In this document: positions 25,179-37,598 of the stretch, piece after piece
Layout of the letters: the number at the start of each line of letters is the position of its first letter
Position numbering within the stretch: position 1 is the first letter of the stretch
DNA from: Protonemura montana
Lineage: Eukaryota; Arthropoda; Insecta; Plecoptera; Nemouridae
DNA length: 64,000 bases
Assembly: GCA_947568835.1 (NCBI GenBank)
Contig: OX387605.1
Coordinates: 6,700,418 to 6,764,417 of the forward strand
Direction: 5' to 3'
Position numbers and translations under genes: made by a program
Notes under the pieces: model-generated
The model's database searches: none
The model's input: the letters and a program-made list of their open reading frames with translations, nothing else
Told to the model about the DNA's origin: nothing

Positions 25179-28100
25179 CTACAGACAAGAATTGAGAGAA
25201 TACAATATTTTTTTCTCTTGGGAGAAAAGGACATATCTCGAGTGAGGATTGATGTCATATCAGGTGCCTGCGGCCTACAACGTGAAGGCTGTTCAAGGAC
25301 CCACGTGATTGGTATATGAAGGACAGTAAGAAATCTCGGCCATGGGGGTTCTACTCCCAATTTGTCATCACGGACAAAAATCTTATGGAACTTCGGAGTT
25401 ACGTACGAAATCGCAGATTTTTTTATCTTTAGCGAAAGTAGGTATTTTATTAATTTGAGACAGAAAATAAATGGACATTTTTATCATAAACGAGACGAGA
25501 TTTTAGTCCACGATTAATTGGTACTCTTATGATTTTTTAGATGTAAAAGAAACAGCTTTCAAGCTTTAAAAAGCAGAGAAAAATTGCTGTAAGTCTCGAC
25601 CACTGGCTGGGTTGGCATACAAAGCTGTAGAGACTTCTCTGCTATTGTCAGCTGACGCAAGCATATCGCACCTTTCTTTCGATAGGCGCTCCAACCGGCC
25701 GGTGCGGTGACACCTATTTGCGGGTCGCATCGACCGGTGGGTCACATTTCAATCTTTCCTTCTCCCCAATACGCTCCTGAGGCGCCACCAGACACACAAA
25801 GTGGTGCAAATCCCCGGAGCCGACATTGGGTACAGTTTGCTGCTTTTTTTACGCGTAAAACAAATTTAACAACACTTTTGATGAAAAATTCCGCACAACG
25901 AAATTAAAAAACCATTTCGGACATTTTCTCCATTCTCACGCGTAAATAGGGACTAATAAACATTTTGGCTAATATAAATTCACGAAGTATCATTAACATT
26001 TGTCACAGCATATTTATTTTACTGTGTCAGCTCTAGCTAGATAATAACTCTATGCGCTGGCAAGATTTACAAGCAACTGTTAATTCAAGAATGTTCCAAG
26101 CGTCCCATTTAATTCAAATACCAGAGTCAGACTGGAGAGCAATTAAAAAGAATCTTTAGTTTATTCTCCTTAAGCCGTAATATATTCCAGAAATGCTGCA
26201 ACTTTATCTAAACACACTGGGAAATGGAGAGCGCGGCGCCGAGCCAAAGAAAATCTTGCGGCTTTAAGAAACAACTCGCGTCAACTTTGTGAATCCCCTC
26301 CTCCACCCTCGCACCCTCTGCCGAATGAGATGCAACCGACCCAATTAAGCACTCTGATAACGCGAGGTGCGATCTTATTCCAGTGCACGTAATCTCCCGG
26401 ATTTCGCATAGCAATTAAACCTTACCACCCCCACGCGACGGAGCAAGCGAGGTGGGTAGACGTAACGCCAACCTCTCGGTGCTGCTAGTACTAATATTCA
26501 CCCCTCTCAGTTTACTCTACAGTTTGGCGAACATTTATCGCCGGAACTAGTCATAGTTGATTTAAGAATTTCCAAGTTGGTCTTGAGTCGCATGGTTGAA
26601 GTGTCTGCTGTCTAGCATCGAGTGTCAGTGTTGCTCACCGCTACCCTATTGCGTCGCCCACTCGCCCTCAAGCAACTCTCGCCTTGAAACTTTTTGTATA
26701 ATGTGCCAAAGCCTTCGCTCGTATTTCCTATTTAAAAGTTAAACCGTGTCCTGGGTTTTTTCCTAAATAGGTCGTAAAGCACTTTTCTGTGCCAGGTCAC
26801 ACACAGTATTACTTTCTCTCGCCTAAGCCGGTCCACTCATTCAAGTAGGGTTCAGTCAGTGTGACTGTCCCTCAGGCTGGGCCGGTCGGGGATCGATCTC
26901 TGAGTCTCTCAAAGTGCCGAAAGCTTCAAGCCGTTCTCTCGATACACTACGCGGTGGAGATTTTGTGTCTTGCCCCTGCTCGGGTGGCGCTCCGTTGCGG
27001 AGGGATTAAAATCTTCTCACACTGCACGAGGAATTGACGCTTGAATTTGGATGGTCATTGGTGGCAGATCTTTGCTCAAATCGACACGAACATTTTGTGT
27101 GATTGCTTGTGTGGTTGTGCTCGGTTGAGACTTTACGAAAATCTAACTAAAAATGTCTGTGCTTATTTGACTCTAGTTGAGACTTTTCACTCTGGTCTCG
27201 AGCCATTCGAGGCGTTCCCACCTTCCTTTGCTTTGAAAGAGGTCGGGATGGTCTTAAACAATCAAGAATCAGAGATATCGATATCAGAGATGTTTTTTAA
27301 CTGCGTGAAGTTTGAGTTGGAAAAAATAACACACTTGGATAGGATATAAACTTTCAGTGGATCCTATTATAAAAGTCGTAATGCGGATTTATTCGTTCCA
27401 TTACCCAGATATATTATTATATAGATTGTAAGAAATTCATCTCCATTCAAATAATAGCCTGACAAAGTTCTGGAACTCAATCGCAGATTTGTTTGAATTT
27501 ATGACGAGTGGACCACTAGAGAGGCACGACGGCGAGAATGAGAGATAGATCATGGCGGGTCCCGCGTTTCATTAATAGCCGCTCAATCATTATTCATTCT
27601 CATTGACTTCAAGTTAATGAAGTCGGTGGACTCGACGCCGCCGTCACCGCGTCGTTTTCTCCGGGCGTCCTCGCATTCGGACTGTAACCTCTCGACGCCT
27701 AGCAAAAGCGATGCCGCGCCTTCGTTCTCAGGAGAGTCAGTCCGGGACATAGAGCGGGTAGCATTTCCCTGGCGTTCTTCAAGACGCACAAGAAGAATGC
27801 GAAAACTTCAAATGGAATCAGAAGAGAGAGATAGAGAGTGTGTGTGTCGAAGACGATGAGAATGAGATGATAAATGAAATTCGTGACTCTTCCTTTCCAT
27901 GCTTTTCACTCTTTCCCGCTTTAGGGAAACTCGTGTGGCGAGACCGCGTGCATGATACATTTGCTCCGGCCTGCTTGGAGGAGTAATAATAAAAATGTTG
28001 CTAAGAAGTTGGAGGTACAATGCCGCTGAGATTCTCTTCTAAGTGCAGATGGACCTGAGCGGCTGCTTTGCGACGATAGGAGGCACACGATATCAAATCA

Positions 28101-29537
28101 GCGGATCAGCAAAGGCTTGCCCGAGAGAACAATTTCGCATCAAGACAATGAAAGAGGAAAAGGAAACGGAAACGTTAGGCGGGCAGGGAAAGAAAGCGAA
28201 TGGGTCGGACAGCGAATCGCTCAGCTTGTGATACAGACTTGCGTCGCCCGCGCCGCTGGATATAATCGAAAATCTTACCACGCCATTTGACAAGAGTTTA
28301 AATTACTACAAGATTCGACTCATAATAAAGACTGTTCGTTAGAAAAAACGTACGATAAATGTGCATAAATGTTATTCTTGTTTTCTTCATTTTTTTGTTA
28401 GCTAACCAAGCTTGCTGGGATATTTTATATGGCTTTTGATAAAAGCTTTTGAGGGCCAGCGTTTTGGACTGTGGGCTGTGAAGATAAGCAGAACCCACGC
28501 AGGGCAATTATACGTGACATAAAAAGCGCGTGTGGGAAATGGTGGCATTTAATTTTATACTTTTCTGCCCTTTTCTCTAGCAAAGAGGTAAAGAGGCAAA
28601 AAAAATGGTAGGTACTCTGAATTGAGAAGATATGAATTTTATTAAACTTTGTGTGTTCGCCAAGCGAGAAGTTGAATGTTACAACTCACTGCGAAATGTT
28701 TCTGTGACACAAGTTAAGATGCCACCTTGAGCGAACCGTGTTCGCATTCACTTCTTACTTTTTATTTTCTTGTTTGTTAGAACCTTATAAAAAATGCTCT
28801 TGTGGTAAACAATTTCTTATACTAGACAAAGGTCGCATTCAAAGTCGTAAACATGTTTTTTTATTCTATTTTGTATTTAGGTACCAACATGCTTAATGTG
28901 AAAGAGTCAAAAATGTAAAAAAAAAAACTCTTCAATGACAGGGACAAGACTCTTATATCTCAGCTGGACACAGAAATATATTTACAAATGTGTACTCCCA
29001 GCTTGCAGCTGATACCTAAAACTACATAAATCATCTTATTTGGCAAAGTTAGTCCACTAATTACCAAAACTAGTTAATATGTTGAGTTTAAATATTTGTC
29101 TAGAAATAAATATACTGAAGCAGTTAAAAGAGAAGCAAATTTATCAAATTGAATCCCAGCAGAATGCTATCCGAAGTGTACATAAAGTTATTAACGAGGA
29201 CAAGTACCGTTCACCCAATGTTCGAAAATGAAAATGCACTTTCCATGCCAGTCTCAATTGCGGTCCCTGACAACACCGGTTCCAATAAGCTCATCACAAT
29301 GTAAATATTCGATCAAGCGTCTCGAAGAAGAACAAGTCTTGTGTCCCAGTAGTTTTTGCTTGCAACATGGTTAATTGCTAGGTGGTCGCATCATCGTGTG
29401 AAGATGTGATACAAGAACAATCTGTTCTGTGCGTCGTTGTCTCAACAAAATATCAATGCACTCAAACTTAAATTCATACACGGCAGCAAAAACGTTGCTA
29501 TGTTGTTTAAAAAACAAATATCACAATTTTTTCGACG
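25179..29537. other. Mostly non-coding, with GC-richer patches
   Basis: The most coding-like patch is 27617-27859: + reads SVDSTPPSPRRFLRASSHSD, while - is also open (GVERLQSECEDARRKRRGDG). The strand cannot be decided and splice sites are weak (GAGCGG before GTAGCA on +). Another patch at 28040-28260 is similarly ambiguous. A GA/GT microsatellite lies at 27823-27845. The rest is AT-rich and empty. Confidence 0.4.
27617..27859 (+). other. Serine/proline-rich open frame, possible exon (strand uncertain)
   Basis: From an ATG the + frame reads MKSVDSTPPSPRRFLRASSH, then SDCNLSTPSKSDAAPSFSGE and SVRDIER, with many third positions G or C, unlike the AT-rich surroundings. It resembles a disordered region of a real protein. 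The - strand is open over the same bases with equally acceptable composition, and no strong splice pair supports either, so it is left as a candidate. Confidence 0.28.
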
Positions 29538-29574
29538 AAAATGCAGACCGTCCTATTGCGACGGTCTGCATTTT
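29538..29574. repeat. Perfect 15-bp inverted repeat (hairpin, 7-base loop)
   Basis: AAAATGCAGACCGTC at 29538-29552 is followed after CTATTGC by its exact reverse complement at 29560-29574. It could form a cruciform or RNA hairpin. It could also be the centre of a decayed palindromic transposable element; no flanking duplication is evident. Confidence 0.8.
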
Positions 29575-32500
29575 GCGGAGAAGTAAAGAGGGGACATGGC
29601 TCAAGGCGTTGGAGTAAGCTGCGAAATCTTTGTCTATCCCGACCGATTTAACTTCCTCAACTAAAAAGTCCTGGCTGAGTGATGACTAAGCAGGACGAGT
29701 AGACTAGCAAGGAAAATAATGGTGGGAAATGTTGTTAGTCCAGGTTATGCATGTAACGTTTTGTAAAGTACGTTAGTACTATATTACGGCTTTCTATAAT
29801 AAAGTGAATCCATTCGTTCTCCTATGTAAAGTAGCACCATGGCTAGGCGACGTGGTACCAACATATTATTTTCCATTAAAACTTTTAGACACCCGCGTGA
29901 GTTTCAATGTATATGTTACCACCGGTGTAGCACGTAGATTTCGAGCACATATACAAACATTTCAACAACTGCAGTCTAATTTGCACGACAGACCACGGAT
30001 AGCGTCAAGGCTGTACCAATTCGCACACACACATTTTGTAGTGCGCTTACTTAAACATATCGAGGATCATTCTCCCTTACACCATGGCTTACGAAGTGAG
30101 TTAAAACCACATTCTACAGGCATTAAACGCCATATTAAACTGACCCAGTTTAAGTATTTTGCATAGCGTCATCAAAGTCAGCTTATGGTGACAGCAATTG
30201 CGAACATCTAATGACGTTCCTGGGATCGTACCTCGACGCCGGTGTCCACGGTAGGAAGAGAAATCCATCTTTGGCATGACGCGAGATGGATGGTATGCAT
30301 ACACAAAACTCGTTTCTATCACAGAGATTTGAAAACTGACTCACGAGCGGTTGGAGTTGGTTGTCTCGACAAGACAAGATCAGGCATGAAAGGATGAAGG
30401 AGGCACGGATGCTTGGTAATGCTTTTTTATTCTAACATCATAATTAATAGTTTTTTTAGACTGTTTTACGCTTAGGTAATACGTTAAGGTAAAGTAGGAA
30501 GGGTGCTGAAGATTGCTGAGACACCGGAGAAGGACGATAATATCCGATTAGATAACTTCTAAAAGCAAACTGGTTTACCTTGATGGCATTCTAATTAGTG
30601 TAGAGGATTTTCTTCCATCTTAAGGAGCAGCTGAGTGTAATATCTTGTCAAAAAAATGTCCAGAATTGGCCATCGCAGTCAAAATTTAAAACGAGAACTT
30701 GGAAAGATTAATATACTGGATGAAGCGTGACATTTTATCAGTTTTCTTGTCGATGCGGTTTCATTTGCGCGCCGCGAAATGCTTTCCACTCCGTTTACAT
30801 TATTAACGCTGTATGCGCTATTTTTCTCAAGCACTTCATTCAATTTCATTATGATGCAAGATTGCACTATCAATTATCCGTGAGTGCATGGGACGACGAA
30901 GCGTCCTACGTCGTCGACGACGAGGAAAACCTGATTCTATCAGTGAGCGCTTTATTTTTGAGTAAAAATGACAAAACTCATTTGCTGCATTAGATAATAT
31001 TAGATTTAACGAACAAAATTGAACGAGAAGAGCTGTTTTATTGCTTTAGCTTTCCAGAGTTTTATTTGACGAGTATGAGAAAAAGCAACTGGCGCGTCGC
31101 TGCGACAAATATGTCAACGCTTTCAAAGCAATAGTTTAAAGCACTTCTTAAATCTGATGACCTAATTTGGTCACTATTTTGGGGAAAAGACAGTAAGAGA
31201 TAGCACAATGTTAAAAACTAGCTCATGGAATGGTCCGGATGCAAGTTTTTATATTCTATACCAGTTCGACACTTCACTTTCGAGACGCATGTTGATTGGC
31301 TGAACGTAAAAATAGCAAGCCATGGTAATTACGAGCCCCGATGTGGCTTGTCCTAGCCAGCAAGTTAAAAATTAACGCGCTGGCCTCAGTGGCCAAAGCG
31401 AAATGTGTTAATCCTATATTAGGGGAAAGAATTTTCATCTTTTCTTTCAAATTTTCAGAACGCGAGATCTCTCATCCATAGAATTAACCTAATGAAATTT
31501 AAGCGGAAATTCAATTGCCTTTGCAATCCTGACACGAACTTTACAAACTCTGACTTAATAACACAAAAACATGTTTGTTTGCATCGTACCTTCAGCAAGA
31601 AGGCAGGCAGACGCCAGCATTTCTATTCAGAGCAAAATCAACCAAATCAAATCATAGCGTATGAAATAAACAAAGAATATTTGTATGTACAAAACACATT
31701 TACTTACTTTTGTGTCTCAGAAGGTATCCGCCTTTTACTTGCTTCACCATGCCTGGAAAAGAGGAACTCTGTGTTAGCTATTGCAGTACAAAACTGTCAT
31801 TGTAATTTAATTTAATTTAATTCCGTAACTAGTCTTTTTAGCACTAGGATCATTTTACTGCAGCCATTATCTAAATTTAGGAAACATGACATTGCACTTT
31901 ATCACTGTGATACAAATTTTGACATGACATTGCAATCTGCATGCCTGCATAATCGATCTTGATTGGATTATTTAGTGCTTCTCTTAGCAATTCAACGCAT
32001 TTGACACAAGCCTACGGAGCAAAGCTCCCGGCAACAAACTAAACTCCGCAAGAACCAGTAGAAGTACGCCATTAGTTTTCCTCTACCATTAAATAATTAG
32101 GCATTAGCGAATGATCTTATGTAGTAATTATACTCCAGTGAGTTACTACAACATTTGTTGGTTAGTCTTGTTAATCTCGTGGGAATGACTGAACACAATG
32201 AGCATAGTTACCGAGCTAGATTATCGCAAAGACTGTCTGGAACGCTCTTTCAATTAATCTGCTTCATTCTTTGTCTGCTAGCCACGCAGCGCGGCTCGCA
32301 CAAAGCACTAGTTGGCTTTTGCTGTGAAATAACTAGCCGCGAGTTCTGTTTGACTTGCAGTAGATATTCGGTAGTGAAAATAAGCGAAGGGAGTTTCACT
32401 TTATCCTAGTAGTGATATGAAGCCTTCAGACAATCCATCTCGTATTTATTTAACATGAGAGCTGGGACATGACTGGTGTATTCTTCGGGTAGTCTACGGA

Positions 32501-33442
32501 GAAGTCCTGACGCGTACGCTAAAATATTATTATGTGAGCCTTACCCTTATTGCAGTACGGCGTTTATGATTTTAGTATTGCTAGTACTTTTCAAACGTAT
32601 GTTTAGTTGTTAAGAGAAAATTTCCAAGTACACATTCATCAAAATAATGTTTTTCCTTTTCCTAGGCCTAACTACATTAATATAGTGACATCTGTAGCGG
32701 TCGTCCATAATAGCGAATGTGTTTTTCATTCCGTTTTTCTTGTTGTTTACAACTAGCGAATCTGACAAATTCTTAATGCTGCCCGTTCGGCTTGGTCCCT
32801 AAAAAAATAATTGTCTTTGTTTCTATTTGCAACACTTTGAAAATAAGAAAAGAAAGAGTTTCGTGAAAGATGTATGTCTCTGGACAGCAATCCAACCACT
32901 GAGATGCTGGACTAGTTTCAGCTGAAAATATGCGTGCTCTCATGGAAGTAATGTAGTTTTGTAAAATATGTAAAATATTGTAATTTTAAAATTTAAATGT
33001 TGTATGATGCATGACGTTCTAATATCACAATGTAATCAATCTGGAAACAAACCAAATAATAAAAAAAAGGTATACCAAATGGGCAGAGGAATATAATATG
33101 TTTTTATAGTACAGCTAAATATGATGATCCTTTTTTGGTTAGGATATGATTCAGTTTTGAAGTGACTTAATAGATTTTTCATTTTAGTTTTAAGATTCAT
33201 GTCTACTTTAAGTCAATCAGCTACTCCAGCTATCTTACTGGAATTAGCTAACATAAATACACACATGTTAAAGGTAACTAGCTGAAAATGTCTTTTAAAT
33301 TTTTACAATTTCCAATTTTCCAATTTTTTTGATGGAGGGTTTTCCTATGGTAGCATAAAATGCACAGGCCTACATTACGCCTACAACAGGATGACGAGGA
33401 GACTGAAACCCTTCAATACCAGCACACATCTAGTTGATCTTT
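29575..33442. other. Non-coding stretch, no supported gene
   Basis: The stretch is AT-rich. The longest chance frames (29804-30166 and 31492-31815) have no recognisable composition, domain or splice context. I see nothing to support. Confidence 0.5.
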
Positions 33443-34302
33443 GTCAGCAGAAATCTAGTCAGCAGAAAGCTAGTCAGCAGAAATCTAGTCAGCAGAAATC
33501 TAGTCAGCAGAAATCTAGTCAGCAGAAATCTAGTCAGCAGAAATCTAGTCAGCAGAAAGCTAGTCAGCAGAAAGCTAGTCAGCAGAAATCTAGTCAGCAG
33601 AAATCTAGTCAGCAGAAATCTAGTCAGCAGAAATCTAGTCATCAGAAATCTAGTCAGCAGAAATCTAGTCAGCAGAAATCTAGTCAGCAGAAATCTAGTC
33701 AGCAGAAATCTAGTCAGCAGAAATCTAGTCAGCAGAAATCTAGTCAGCAGAAATCTAGTCAGCAGAAATCTAGTCAGCAGAAAGCTAGTCAGCAGAAATC
33801 TAGTCAGCAGAAATCTAGTCAGCAGAAAGCTAGTCAGCAGAAAGCTAGTCAGCAGAAATCTAGTCAGCAGAAATCTAGTCAGCAGAAATCTAGTCAGCAG
33901 AAATCTAGTCAGCAGAAATCTTGTCAGCAGAAATCTAGTCAGCAGAAATCTAGTCAGCAGAAATCTAGTCAGCAGAAAGCTAGTCAGCAGAAATCTAGTC
34001 AGCAGAAATCTTGTCAGCAGAAATCTAGTCAGCAGAAATCTTGTCAGCAGAAATCTAGTCAGCAGAAATCTAGTCAGCAGAAATCTAGTCAGCAGAAATC
34101 TAGTCAGCAGAAATCTAGTCAGCAGAAATCTAGTCAGCAGAAATCTAGTCAGCAGAAATCTAGTCAGCAGAAATCTAGTCAGCAGAAATCTAGTCAGCAG
34201 AAATCTAGTCAGCAGAAAGCTAGTCAGCAGAAATCTAGTCAGCAGAAATCTAGTCAGCAGAAATCTTGTCAGCAGAAATCTAGTCAGCAGAAATCTAGTC
34301 AG
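33443..34302 (+). repeat. 15-bp minisatellite, about 57 units
   Basis: The unit AGTCAGCAGAAATCT repeats for 860 bases without any length change. Variation is confined to a few substitutions: AAATCT to AAAGCT in about nine units, TAGTC to TTGTC in four, and CAGCAG to CATCAG once. Because the period is a multiple of three, two + frames stay open ((SQQKS)n, from an ATG at 33391 to a stop at 34303; and (VSRNL)n) and so does one - frame ((LLTRF)n). Nothing outside the array supports a gene: there is only a 17-codon non-repeat leader and the stop follows the last repeat at once. I read it as non-coding satellite DNA. Confidence 0.92.
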
Positions 34303-37125
34303 TGAAAATTGTTGACGTGAAGACTCCACGCGAGATATATGAGAAGAAAAAAGGGACTTGCCGAATTTTCGCCGGTCAACCCGATAAACTGTCAAATGTT
34401 TATCAAAATGCGAAGTGACGTAGAAAGAAAAGAAAAAAAACGACGTTGAGATTAAGCTTTCCTCCTAGGAACTGAGTTTTCACGATAAATAGAGTAAAGG
34501 CGCGAAAAGCCTCACGACAAACTTTATTACGGGGTTGAACGCAAGTATTTTCTTTGCTCAACTCTGAAAATGTGTGGCAAAATCTAGTGAGCTGACACGA
34601 TAAAAGAACACTGTTTCACATTTCAATTTTGTTTATGAAGCAATTTGTGAAATTTGATTCGGAAGTGTTAGCAAAAGTAAATAAAAAATATTTTTAACAA
34701 TAATTTTATTCCATGATTTCAATCCGATTTCTCTTTGTCTCAATCTTCATCTGCAAGACTGTGGCATTTGATACCCTGCTCCGAGTCAGCCGGGCAGGCC
34801 ACGTCATCTCTCCGATTCAATTCGCGTAATAAAATATCGAGTTGGCTGCCGCTTCTTTGGCAAAGCTTTGCCGACTCGCGCGCGGCAAATCCTAAAACCC
34901 TCAATCAATGTCCAGACAAGAGGGGCTCCCGCAGGAGGAGCAAGCCCACCCCCCTTTCCCTGCACTGGAGGATTTATGAGCGCCAATGTTGGAGAGAAAA
35001 TTTCAAAAATCAAGAAAATGATTCGGAAAATATTTCTTATTTTTAACTGTTACGAATTTGTTCAGGAAGTTTCGTAATTACAGAATGTGATAATACAATG
35101 TGTAATTTGATATGTATTTAATGTAAATTGCATGCTAATGCTAAAATAAAAATCGATGCTCCAACAGTAAAACGTTCGAAACACTAGTACATTTCGGCGA
35201 TTTACTGTTATTGCTTCTGTCACAAGAAAGTTATTGAAAATGTGCAACAAAATCCATGGCAAAACCATTTTATTTCACGTACAAAGTAGAAAATCACGAT
35301 AAGCTGAGAACCAAAAATGCACTCGAAAAGGTATTTTTGGCATGAAGAAATCATTCCGATAAGAAAAGTGTGTAGGCTCGGCTAGAAAAAGTCACATAAA
35401 CGTGTTATACATTTTTTTAAACCGTCAGCCATGGCGTCCAGCCAAAGAGTGCGCCATTGGAACTGTGAGAGTTTTGGCATTACGCTGAAGATCCTATGTT
35501 CATGATTCATGTTACACCCACTCCCTCCCTCACACCCTTATTAAAGCCAGCCATTAATTACAATTATACGTACTACCAGTTTAAGCCCTGCTCCCAGCTG
35601 AACTCGAGTTGTTTACTGAAGAAGAAACGTCGGGTTATTTATTCTTTATCACAATATAAATTAAAGCTTAAAGCATTGTGCCATTGTTATAAAATTTGGC
35701 ATACAATGACCGCTAGTAAAACGCGAAGAGCCTCTCCAATTGCTCTGCGGGCTGCATTTAGTGGCTTGGTACGACATATGTTTAAATAGAGGAAATCACT
35801 CGTCAGTATCTAAGTGAACAGGCCATTCAACCTTGCAGACATCCTTCTCTAATTCAAAACGTGTCTAAGAAATGTAGCGGTGGTAAGATGTCGCTCGCAC
35901 CCATCGCCGCAAGGCGAAAACCCAGCCGAGAGTATTTCACCTAGTACGAGATCTAAAGACTTCCACAATTTACACCCACCAAGATATTAAACTGAGAACT
36001 GGTTAATCGGAAAGTTTACTTAAAATGACATGAAGATAATGCTTGCCGGCAAATGCGCAGTCTCAAACATTTGCGTAAGTCCGTAGGATAGCAGTAGAAT
36101 GCTTGGTGTGGGATTTTAGAAGCTTCAACATCGCACATTGGTCTCTGCCCGAATCCCATATTGAAGCCGCAAGCTCGGGGTAATGGGAGTTAGGCGATAA
36201 ACTTTTGTTGTACATTTAGAGCCACGAGCATGAGTTGAATTATTGCGCCAGCAAGACTTGTTGGCCAAAATGTCTTATGCGTTACGCATCTTGGAGAATG
36301 GATTGCGTCTCAGATTTAGACGTAAATACAGATGCGTTTATGGAAGCTAGAAGATGTCCGCTACGTAGGCGCTAGCATAATGTTAATATGAGAATGATGA
36401 TGAGACAAAATGAACGAAAATTTCATTAACTTACAGGGCGAGAAAAGAAACAAAAATACAATCAATCAAAACGACTTTCTCGTTTCATTTCGACCTAATC
36501 TAAATTTTAATTTAATTCAAATTTCGTGAATATTTTTGTCTAGAGTTCTCTTGATACAAGGTGGCTTGACGAATGACGCCAGAAAGCGAAACAATCAAAA
36601 CGTTTTAATTCCGGTTTAATTAAATAAAGGCAGAATCCAGTCCATCATTATTAAACGCGCTCCAGTGTACTGCGAGTGAAACTGACAGATATTCGTTCTC
36701 GGTTCTCAGTTTTTAATTGGATGCACGTGAGCGTTATTGCTCAACGTGTTTTGGGAGCCATGTCTCGCTGGGTGGACACCCAAATAGCAAGTAATTGTTG
36801 GTGTACCAGACATGCATGTCTATGCGTATTGCGTATTGCTTGGTACTATTGCATGTGCACCAAATAAAGCCCATGCTAGTCAAAAAATATTGAAGAAAAA
36901 GTAAAAAAAAAAAAAACGCCGAACCAAAACAGATGGAAAAACAACATCAATAAAGCATGATAAGATACGAAGGAAAGATTTTCTTAACGTTGTAATGATT
37001 TTTAACTAATACGCAGGGCACGTACCTATCTGTAGGTACCTATAAAAAACTAATTGCTTTAAATAAATGAATAATATCTAATTCTCTTCTTTATTATAGT
37101 AATTTAACCTGGTGACTACTGTGCG
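34303..37125. other. Non-coding stretch with one dispersed-element copy
   Basis: A GC-richer patch at 34735-35000 is open in several frames without a recognisable product. A copy of the dispersed ~36-bp element lies at 35724-35760. The rest is AT-rich and empty. Confidence 0.5.
35724..35760 (+). repeat. Copy of the dispersed ~36-bp element (diverged)
   Basis: GAAGAGCCTCTCCAAT then TGCTCTGCGGGCTGCATTTA matches the core of the 18.3 kb copy, including the ATTTAG ending. Confidence 0.65.
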
Positions 37126-37141
37126 AAATAAAAGTAAAATC
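37126..37141. repeat. Target-site duplication, left copy (SINE 2)
   Basis: AAATAAAAGTAAAATC recurs exactly at 37583-37598, after the A-rich tail. Confidence 0.9.
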
Positions 37142-37582
37142 GACCGAACGGTTTGGCGTGCTGGAAACACCGGTTCTCTTTAGATCACCGAAGTTAAGCA
37201 ACACTGCGCTGAGTCAGGTATTGAATGGGTGACCATTATACACATGACCAGTTCTGTTCGGGAGAGAGGTTGGAGGGATGAAAGTTAGTACAGCAACTTC
37301 ATTCGCCTTGCTTATCAACCTCTCGACAGCATGGATTTGTGGAGGAATCATGCTGTTCGAGTTGTACCGTCCTTCGGAAGGGACGTTAAGCCGGTGGTCC
37401 CCTTGGTGCTCTTCGACAGGAGTAGGCTACGTGCCGGCACCGGGTTTCCCCTCCTCCTTTCTAGGCTATGTTAGGTTCATCATCATCCTCATCATCATCC
37501 ACTCATTCACCGACGCCATTAGACCAGTGCCGCAGGGCCAGTTGTCAAAACAGTGCGTCGTTAAAAACCACAAATAATAATA
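37142..37582 (+). mobile_element. 5S-rRNA-derived SINE (SINE3 type), full-length copy 2
   Basis: This copy is colinear with the one at 20224 and has the same length. The 5S-like head reads GACCGAACGGTTTGGCGTG, AACACCGGTTCTC, GATCACCGAAGTTAAGCAAC and GAATGGGTGACCATTA, here closer to 5S rRNA than copy 1. The body and 3' end (ATTAGACCAGTGCCGCAGGG) follow, then an AATAATAATAA tail. A 16-bp target-site duplication flanks it. A CAT-repeat tract near 37478-37497 differs in length detail from copy 1. The 99-codon open frame beginning MKVSTATSFALLINLSTAWI is part of the element and shared with copy 1 by descent. Confidence 0.93.
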
Positions 37583-37598
37583 AAATAAAAGTAAAATC
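37583..37598. repeat. Target-site duplication, right copy (SINE 2)
   Basis: AAATAAAAGTAAAATC matches 37126-37141. Confidence 0.9.

Noticed and set aside
29804..30166. 120-codon + frame
   Set aside because: It begins at GTG and has no recognisable composition, splice context or family.
33443..34302. CRISPR-like array
   Set aside because: Units are contiguous 15-mers with no unique spacers, and the window is animal DNA. It is a minisatellite.
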